Shown in pieces: positions 8,401 to 14,744 of a stretch of 14,744 nucleotides of DNA. The number at the start of each line of letters is the position of its first letter. Position 1 is the first letter of the stretch. Below the pieces are notes generated by a model that had not been told where the DNA came from, ran no database searches, and worked only from the letters and a program-made list of their open reading frames with translations. A program made the translations under genes and the position numbers. The DNA comes from Funneliformis mosseae (Eukaryota; Glomeromycota; Glomeromycetes; Glomerales; Glomeraceae), in NCBI GenBank assembly GCA_910592005.1, contig CAJVPP010002471.1, forward strand, positions 1-14,744. Direction: 5' to 3'.

Positions 8401-8824
8401 ACTATCATTCCTTTTTATGACGAATTTTTTCCTTTCTAACTTAAAAAAGTAAGATCGATCCGATTCGCTTTGTCACTATTTTGTAGATCATTTTGATGGT
8501 GGTTGTCAAAAGAAAAAACATTGCTTAATATGTGATGCAATTGTCCTTTATTAATTTTTTTTTTTTTTTGAAATAAAAAAATTTATCATAAATCGGTTAA
8601 AATTTAATTAATAATTCACGTTGTTATATAACGTCTATTCATATGACAGATACGAATTTATAGAATAAGTTCGTACCGCGGTCTGGTTAATAAATATTAT
8701 AAAGTACGGTACGGTACGATTCAAATTTCGCGAAAAGTAATAATTAAGCATTTAGTTGTATTACAAGAGCTATATTCTAAATAAATTTTCGGAGATGACG
8801 TCATATTATTATAAGAATTCGTTT
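8401..8824. other. Intergenic AT-rich region with palindromic repeat
   Basis: No gene is visible. The stretch between the LRR gene and the BTB pseudogene holds a T-run near 8557-8570 and the GTAC-rich palindromes at 8651-8718. Confidence 0.5.
8651..8718. repeat. GTAC-rich palindromic repeat
   Basis: Ten-base arms TACGAATTTA (8651-8660) and TAAGTTCGTA (8666-8675) can pair with one G-T wobble around a 5-base loop. They are followed by the perfect palindrome ACCGCGGT (8675-8682) and by three tandem GTACG units (8704-8718). The cluster stands out by composition from its surroundings and is probably the core of a short inverted-repeat element. Confidence 0.5.
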
Positions 8825-9313
8825 TAATTCGATTGAATGCTAATACTATAGGTAAGACCAAAAATTTTGTTCAATACATTCAACCTTATTTTCGATTAAA
8901 TACTTTTGTAAATATTTAACTAGTTTTTGAAAAAGAAGCTCATCTGCAGCAGCCAATATCTTTAAAATATCCAAGACTTCATGCTCATTTAACGAAATGA
9001 CACCACCGTAAATGTATCTAAATAAAAATTTTGAAATTAAAAACATCACAAAGAAAATAAAACGTCAAACGTAAACAACGTAACTTAAAATAATTTGAAA
9101 GGCGTCCGCCGAAAACTTTGGTTATTTATATGAACCAGGGAGACATCATCAAAGGTTAGGCATGTCGTAAAATGGAGAACGATTACACAAAATAATAACC
9201 TTATGCGCGCGGAATATTTTCACGTCAGGATCTTCCCAACTTCAATTTTAATATCATAATATTCACCATCCTCTAATATTTTAATATAGTTTTAGAAAAA
9301 TTTGTGTAGACAT
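8825..9313 (-). pseudogene. BTB/POZ-domain protein, disrupted 5' part
   Basis: From an ATG at 9313 (MSTQIF) the minus strand gives, with small shifts, NYIKILEDGEYYDIKIEVG, then DPDVKIFRAHKVIILCNRSPF. These are the opening strands and the F-x-A-H-K-V-I-L core of a BTB domain. A one-base loss in a G-run at 9236-9238 breaks the frame between them. Further on come FSADAFQIIL and, after a probable 67-base intron, RYIYGGVISLNEHEVLDIL and ADELLFQKLVKYLQKYLIENK, the C-terminal BTB helices. The frame stops just after EQNF; one base over it continues LTYSISIQSN to a stop near 8825. BTB domains commonly mediate dimerisation or act as Cullin-3 adaptors, and AM fungi carry very many. Several small indels and no downstream TLDc or Kelch part make this a dead copy. 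The family call is strong; the exact ends are approximate. Confidence 0.8.
9018..9084 (-). other. Probable intron remnant in the BTB pseudogene
   Basis: On the minus strand the BTB coding stretch ending QIIL is separated from RYIYGG by 67 bases that start GTTACG and end TTTATTTAG. The interval interrupts a motif that is continuous in BTB proteins. Joining at these sites leaves the frame one base short, so the donor junction itself seems to have lost a base (AG|GT reduced to AGT). Confidence 0.55.
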
Positions 9314-10478
9314 GATTTTAATTTATCAAAATCTAAATTTAATAAATTTAAAGAAATGATGAATATAACCAAATAATCTGATGCGGGTGTGGCTGCAAAA
9401 ATTAATTGCAAGTAAAATTAAAATATTTTGACATCTAATGATTATAAAAATAATGAAATAAAGTTTATTAGATTTGTCATTTTAAAATACATTTAATAAT
9501 AATATTTTAAATTTTTAAAATTAATAATAATTAATATATATCAAAAATAACATATTATGTAATAATTATTTATAAAAAAAAAAATTTAGTTTATTGGATT
9601 CATCTCATTAATCCTATTAAATGATGAGATCAATATAGAACAAGATTTAAAAAACCACTAGTTAATTACATTTTATTTTATTAATTTTTATCATAAAAGT
9701 ATTAATTTTTTAATAACATATTTTAAAATATTTAAAAACAATTAAAATGATAAATAAATTAACTACAAATTGTAGGAAAATAATTAAAGGGATTTTAATG
9801 TTCGAAGTACAGTTCCACTGTTGATAATTGCCTCCCACTACGTTAACTTTTGCTGGATGACCTAACTTGCTAATACTGCTTGTTTTTTTCGCCTTTTAAT
9901 TAATAGTAATACTTAATTGACCAATGTAAATGATACGACATTTTGCTCAATAGTTAGTTGAGGCATATATAAATTTAAATTTATTTAAAGAAATGTATTA
10001 GTCAAGTAGTATTTGAGAAAGTATTTTTTATAATTATTATACAGTATATGAATAAGGATTTGTACAAAAATAACAAAAAATTCAAGATATATCGCATCAG
10101 TGGTGTAGTTTCTCTTTTTATGCTTGCATGACTTTTAAAATATAACTTCATGAGGAACAGGAACTTTAAAATATTAGTCATCGCTAAATCTTCAAGAACT
10201 AAATTAATATTTATAAAATATCGATTTGATAATAAAGGTACAAACAATTTGAGCTTACAATTTACTTACATATATTGATATATATTTGTCTTCAATGGAA
10301 TTAAATCAAATCGCTATTGCAACTTTATTAATTTAATGGTATATTTGACACTTTTCTTTTATACAAATTCTCAAATGGGATCAATTTTTTGTTTTTTAAG
10401 TATATAGAAGTAAATAATACAATATGGAAAAGGATATAGTTCATTCTAAATATTCATTATTCATTATAAATAAATATT
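9314..10478. other. AT-rich region without a supported gene
   Basis: No recognisable gene is present. The centre (about 9420-9780) is extremely AT-rich with weak mirrored ATTAATAAAATAAA-type words that could be an eroded inverted-repeat element. An 81-codon minus-strand frame at 10002-10247 has no domain; its Phe/Leu/Ile/Tyr content is what AT-rich noise gives. Confidence 0.5.
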
Positions 10479-11026
10479 CGAGGGCTGAAATTTCTTTGTA
10501 ATATGAGACTCTCACCTAAACAACATTTCACAATGAAAGAAAAACTTATAACTTAGAAAAAGGTTTGAAAGACTTGAATGAAAATAATTATGATTTAGAG
10601 CAAAGCAAAAAGAAAAAGAAAATCGACGACGAAATCAAATGCTACTCTCCTTTTATAAAATGAAATAGGTAGTAATGATTTAGATAATTAGCACGGCAGA
10701 GATACTATTCGAATTAGAAACCGAAAGCAAGACATTCTAAACTTAAAACATTGTTTTAACGATAAAAATAAGAAATTATTAGATGTTAGATCTCGATTTA
10801 AATATTTTAAAAAGAATTAATGCGCAAGAAAACGATGTTAAAGCCAAGCAAGAAACTATTCAAAATCGACGAAGAAGTCCAAAGAGAGCGGGAAGAAAAT
10901 ACCAAAACTCAAATTATTTATGATTTTAACTATTACTAATACAAATAAGAAATTGCATATTAATTGCTTCGGGTGGATTGCAAAGATATCAAAAATCCAC
11001 TTTCTTGTACTCAAATATCTAGTTTA
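10479..11026 (+). pseudogene. Decayed inverted paralogue of the coiled-coil gene
   Basis: Matches the coiled-coil gene at 8400-7600 read on the opposite strand, including the two leader words. Nearly identical runs include TTTGAAAGACTTGAATGAAA, GAAATAGGTAGTAATGATTTA, ATTAGAAACCGAAAGCAAG, GAGCGGGAAGAAAAT and GGTGGATTGCAAAGATATC. The start codon is gone, several stops and indels are present, and the segment corresponding to the internal coiled-coil duplication appears only once. Similarity ends at about the first LRR (TCAAATATCTAGTTTA), so the whole repeat array is missing. At the place where the other copy has its extra A, this one reads CAAAACTCAA. That preserves the frame into the TQ residues before the YIYDF segment and shows the insertion is derived in the first copy. 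Confidence 0.85.
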
Positions 11027-11234
11027 GATACCTATGAAATTATATTGTCCTGTTAGAAAATAACATTCAATCACCCGCCTACAAGATCAATTATTGCGTC
11101 AGATTTTAATGATGCTCCATCCACAATAATTATTCTGTTGAATATGGGGTCAAACGTCAGATACGTAAAATTATTTTTTCAATGCAATAATTTATATATT
11201 ATAAACCACTTACCTACCTTTGATTTTTAAATAA

Positions 11235-11640
11235 AATAAAGTTTTTTACTCGTCAGTTAATCAAATAACTACAACACAACAACAAATAGTGGATCCAATC
11301 TTATTTCAAGATATCACAACAAATTTTCTGAGAATGCGTGGAAGAGCACAATATGCAAGCTTCTGTTGTAATTAACCAACCACTGAAATAATAACGCTGC
11401 AAATATTCTCATTCGCAAATGCGTAGAAATTATGGTTGGCATTCTATCTATACAATGACAAACGTTATCAAAACTCGATAACTATTTACCCACAAAACAA
11501 TATTACTAACTATTTCCAAATCCATATGCCCATTCTATCCATCAAATGACGATTTGGTTTTCCTAAGCCAACTAGATCAACTAGATGATTTGGGATCAAT
11601 TCGTTCTTATTACATTACGATTAATCATAATCTATAACAA
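11235..11640 (+). pseudogene. Decayed reading frame, family not recognised
   Basis: One frame is open from 11235 to 11546 except for TAA at 11373-11375 and TAG at 11424-11426. It reads QITTTQQQIVDPILFQDI, then FLRMRGRAQYASF, then KLWLAFYLYNDKRYQNS. A one-base shift near 11535 gives a further 30-odd codons including SNDDLVFLSQLDQLDDLGSI. Three abutting, stop-poor, compositionally balanced stretches are unlikely by chance in this DNA, so a dead gene is probable. The KLW...DKRY stretch faintly recalls the third helix of HMG-box proteins, a family common in these fungi, but that is a guess. Confidence 0.4.
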
Positions 11641-12134
11641 TCATTAGAGAAATTGCGTTAAAAATAATTTTAAGTGGTACTTTTTAATTTTGTTTCTTAC
11701 ATATATTTTTTTAATATATGTAATATATTTAGCTTGGTTAAAGTATTAGCATGTAGAGGAATTTTTAGATAATATATAATAGGAGATACTTAAGAAAGAT
11801 GTAATATAGTATGTATATAAATTATAACTAATGCTGCGTCACATTAATCACACGACGTTTTTAATGATATTTATAAATTTTTACACATTTAATCCTGCTA
11901 AATATCAATGCAAAGTTACATCGACTATAGCTTGTGAACCTATCCTTCCTCATTTAATAATGGAGACATAAATGTAATTAAAGCTAATCATATATTTCTT
12001 AAAAAAAAAATGTAATTGATTTTGTAATTGCTTCACTTTTTGAAATACATAAAAATTTAAGTTTTAGAACGAAATATTATTGAATTCAACAATTTTATAT
12101 TTCCTCAAATTTATCATTTAATAGGACACGATAG
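11641..12134. other. AT-rich region without a supported gene
   Basis: I see no protein-like frame, structured repeat or RNA gene here. Confidence 0.5.
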
Positions 12135-12264
12135 TATCCAAGTCATTAAGTACCAGTAATACTTGATTAATCTATAAAGTAGATTTATTTAATTGAAAAA
12201 TGAAAACTCTTTTAGATTACAATATGTTGAATGGTTTCTCGAACTATAATAAATGACTTGGATA
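12135..12264. repeat. Perfect 13-bp inverted repeat 130 bp across
   Basis: TATCCAAGTCATT at 12135-12147 is matched by AATGACTTGGATA at 12252-12264. The DNA between is AT-rich and non-coding. This is the form of a very short MITE; no flanking duplication is evident. Confidence 0.45.
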
Positions 12265-12841
12265 TTGTTGTATAATTATTTAGTTTGTAATAAAATATTC
12301 TCGTCGCGTGTTTTTGGTAAGAATTGTCATCGAATGTGTTCCAGAGCATGATACCTTCTTCATCATATAAGATCTTACATCAGGAATTCAAGAAGAGGAA
12401 GATTAATAAAATAATGAAAAGGAGAATGTAGCACTTGCTGTTGGTAAATGTCATTTTTTTTCATGTTTGCTAATAATACCGAAAGCTAATTTTACGCTTT
12501 TCTTTCCTGCTTCTTATCGTCAAATCTGCCAAAAAACACATTCACATTTCGTAGAACAACCTGATAAGTGAATCGTAATAAATTTTGTCAACACGAATGA
12601 ACGCGATCCAGCGTTCTTTCCTTCTTCTAACCTATTAAGCTTTTCATAATTCTTATTTTTTTTTTTTTTACATATATTAACGAAATTACGTTTATTGTAC
12701 TTCTTTCTAATAGCATCAATACGGAGTTATGAAGAGATGCAGTTGATGGAACTGGCTTGTTATGCGACGCGCTCATTCAACTAGACCATCCAAGTCAAGC
12801 GAAATATTTATTGTACTGCCATTAATTAAAAATCTATCCGT
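12265..12841. other. Intergenic region without a supported gene
   Basis: Slightly less AT-rich than the surroundings, but no frame shows a recognisable domain. A poly(T) run lies near 12658-12669. Confidence 0.45.
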
Positions 12842-13036
12842 ATTGGTATTTGGCCGTAGCCAATAGCCAAAATGGTCAAACAGCCAAATTTTGGCCAAAT
12901 AACTAGGCATTAATAAATGTATTAATACTTATTAGAATTTGATTGGCATTTGGCCGCGGCCAAGAATTTTTTTAGCCATTTTGGCCGGACAAATTGACCA
13001 ATGGCCAAACCTTGGTCAAACGGCACAAGGCCAACA
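12842..13036. repeat. TTGGCC-rich repeat element
   Basis: Two related 22-base blocks starting ATTGGTATTTGGCC (12842) and ATTGGCATTTGGCC (12942) lie exactly 100 bp apart. Each is followed by AGCCA, TTGGCC and GGTCAAAC words on either strand. TGGCCGCGGCCA at 12951-12962 is a perfect palindrome. Repeats of this wording are a hallmark of Rhizophagus-type genomes as I know them. The element abuts, and apparently truncates, the 5' side of the kinase-like pseudogene. The ATG-started frame that runs from here into the pseudogene is a chance fusion. Confidence 0.6.
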
Positions 13037-14215
13037 CTGCCGTATCCTTCTACGAGGAGATTATGTCCCCCAAATTGTTGATTTTATTGAAACAACGGAA
13101 AGTAACCTATCAAAACGTATTTCCAATTTACTTATGGACATTATTGTTAAGCAAAATTTAAATGATACTTCTGAAGATGTAATACACTGGGGCATAGATA
13201 GAATGAATAGAATCCCATTCCAGATTTTCACGAGAGTCTTGATGGGGTGGGAAATGCTTCAAATTAAAATCGATCGTAACAGCAATGATCGAGGAATGAC
13301 ATTATAGGCAATAAAAGACCAGATTTTTTATATTTGACGAACAATGTACTTTTATTTAAAGGCGGAGAGAAAGCTGAAGTCAAAGATTTTAAGATGCCAT
13401 GGAATAACTTGAAGAAAAATTCAATAAGTTCGATTCAATGTATTTCGGAAACATAAAGTTTTGATTTGTTACGCCGTAACACGACAAAAGGTTTGGGTTT
13501 TTTCGCAATTGATAGATCGGCCGTTTAGTTACACTTTCAAATAAATTGGACATCAATAATCGCCGAGATCGTGTTTTCATCCTCCGTACAATTGTCAATA
13601 TTGTACGCATAATGAGAACTTGAGTAATACTATCCCCGAAATGATCTTTCCTCTTGGGAAAGGTTGAAAACTGAAAAATCGATGATTGCAATTCAGTAGA
13701 GAAGAGGGTATCACTGAATATCTTCCATGTAGAGTAATCGTATCAATTTCTTATTGGAAATTTACAGATATGCAAGAGGTCATCTAGAGCTTATTAAAAT
13801 AAAAAAAAGTCTTCAAAATTAGTAGACAAGAAATTTACAAGGTTGTATTAGAAACGCGAGGACATGTTTGTCGATTGAGAAACGAAGACGAAGCACGTGA
13901 AATGTCAGAGTGTGCTTGCTGGATTAGTTTGGTTACATAAAGAAGGTTACGTTCATCGCGACATTCGGTTATCAAATATTCTCTTTGTTCCTGGTGTCAT
14001 CAGATTATAAATATGTTCTTATCGATTTTGAATATGGATGGATTAGAAGTGTCTGAACATTTGAAGGATTGGGACAATTCAACATCATGAATGGTAATTA
14101 GTATACATCACAATCTGATATGTATCAATTTGGAAAATGCTTGAGTAACTTAATAAGGTGAATTCGGAAGCTGAGAAGATGTTTTTGGACGATTTGAAAA
14201 TAAAGTATTAATTCA
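13037..14215 (+). pseudogene. Protein-kinase-like gene, 5'-truncated and frameshifted
   Basis: The first recognisable block, RGDYVPQIVDFIETTESN to about 13300, is open; a TAG ends it at 13305-13307. Following frames give KRPDFLYLTNNVLLFKGGEK, then (shifted) LEEKFNKFDSMYFGNIKF, then RTIVNIVRI and IFPLGKG. Later come YKVVLETRGH and VLAGLVWLHKEGYVHRDI. The HRD catalytic triad is at 13954-13962, followed by RLSNILF. Another shift leads to YVLIDFEYGW at about 14012-14041, with DFE in place of DFG, and then SQSDMYQFGKCLSNLI. The order matches the C-terminal kinase-like module of a large Glomeromycotina family, including Crinkler-like proteins. At least five stops or shifts make it dead, and its start is lost to the TTGGCC repeat. 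No intron boundaries were resolved, so a few apparent shifts could be introns. Confidence 0.75.
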
Positions 14216-14597
14216 AAGTACGCACTTAATCACACATGTCTTAAGTAATTCACTATGTCTCGGGTTATGCCTTTCAATGTGATTAAAAGAAATGCGTAAA
14301 AAACAAATGTAAAATAAATGATAATCCTGGGTCAGGAGCTTCAATTTAGTTCATCAGTTTTCATCGAAAAATTTGATGACTATGGATTGTAAATAAAGGT
14401 TTTTTTTTATTGTTCACTTACGATTCGGGCATTATTTTTTAACATGTGCATGTAATGTGATGTGTGTTATGTATCAATAAAAAGTTCTATTATGTAAACT
14501 CGTATATGCTAACTGCTCATCAAATCAATAGCCCTATATAGGCACAGTTAAAAGATGCTACAAACCACGGTTGATCCACAATTACTGCTCTACTGTA
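14216..14597. other. Intergenic region downstream of the kinase-like pseudogene
   Basis: No gene is visible. AATAAA occurs at 14477-14482 and could be an old polyadenylation signal, though such words are frequent in AT-rich DNA. CCTATATAGG is a 10-bp palindrome near 14533-14542. Confidence 0.4.
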
Positions 14598-14744
14598 CAC
14601 TCCCCTCCAAAAAATATCCGACCACTTGCCGATCATTTACCGATCATTTGAAATTATAGCTGATTTCGACGTTTATTACTTAACAATTTATTAATAAAAT
14701 TTTTACAAAATTTATATATGTAATGCAGAAAAGCTCATATTTTT
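14598..14744. mobile_element. Left terminal repeat of a Tc1/mariner-type element, partial
   Basis: CACTCCCCTCCAAAAAATATC starts directly after a TA dinucleotide (14596-14597), followed by CGACCACTTGCCGATCA and a near-repeat TACCGATCATTTG. An abrupt G/C-containing end next to TA is the form of Tc1/mariner/pogo terminal repeats, and CACTCCCCTCCAAAA is a wording I associate with such elements in AM fungi. The element runs off the window, so neither transposase nor the other end can be seen. Confidence 0.5.

Noticed and set aside
9420..9780. Long imperfect inverted repeat
   Set aside because: The matching words are almost pure A/T and could pair by chance; no definite ends or flanking duplication.
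10002..10247. 81-codon minus-strand frame
   Set aside because: Hydrophobic, Lys/Ile/Leu/Phe-rich composition expected from AT-rich DNA; no recognisable family.
12939..13307. 122-codon intact plus-strand gene
   Set aside because: The first third is translated TTGGCC repeat and only the remainder matches the kinase-like family; treated as part of the truncated pseudogene.
13389..13691. 100-codon minus-strand frame
   Set aside because: Antisense to recognisable kinase-family blocks on the plus strand.

Overview
The window looks like nuclear DNA of an arbuscular mycorrhizal fungus (Glomeromycotina, most like Rhizophagus). It is very AT-rich and gene-poor, with a probable GT-AG intron remnant. 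It carries decayed members of gene families that are greatly expanded in those genomes (BTB proteins, and kinase-like proteins with an HRD loop). It is also littered with short inverted-repeat elements built from TTGGCC, GTTTCGA, GGTTGACC and CACTCCCCTCC words. The organism call rests on recognition of these families and repeats, not on a search.

Layout. 1-780: AT-rich, with one inverted repeat. 781-1098 (+): broken retropepsin-like aspartic protease fragment with a DTGS motif. 1100-2770: mostly empty, with a weak possible coding remnant at 2389-2663. 2772-3113: inverted-repeat element. 3700-4600: two oppositely oriented copies of a GTTTCGA-rich element around a 155-bp MITE flanked by a 9-bp direct repeat. 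4600-6427: no supported gene. 6428-8322 (-): a coiled-coil plus leucine-rich-repeat (LRR) gene, the centrepiece. 8651-8718: palindromic GTAC-rich repeat. 8825-9313 (-): BTB-domain pseudogene. 9314-10478: AT-rich, no gene. 10479-11026 (+): inverted, decayed paralogue of the coiled-coil part of the LRR gene. 11235-11640 (+): unrecognised decayed reading frame. 12135-12264: inverted repeat. 12842-13036: TTGGCC repeat. 13037-14215 (+): kinase-like pseudogene. 14598 to the end: the terminal repeat of a probable Tc1/mariner-type transposon that leaves the window.

Main point. The coiled-coil frame (8322-7714) and the LRR frame (to 6681) are one gene split by a single extra base in an A-run near 7748-7752. 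The paralogue lacks that base. A second lesion, a net 5-base loss near 6717, cuts off three further repeats and a C-terminal tail ending at a stop at 6428-6430. Correcting both gives a length divisible by three, 633 codons with stop: a coiled coil followed by 19 repeats of about 20 residues. The repeats resemble bacterial IpaH/YopM-class LRRs (LPxLP) but carry Cys and Thr where Leu and Asn are usual. The array is a mosaic of a few reused cassettes, which suggests ongoing slippage or gene conversion.

No gene in the window is clearly intact. It reads as a gene graveyard with mobile-element debris. No rRNA, tRNA or CRISPR was seen.
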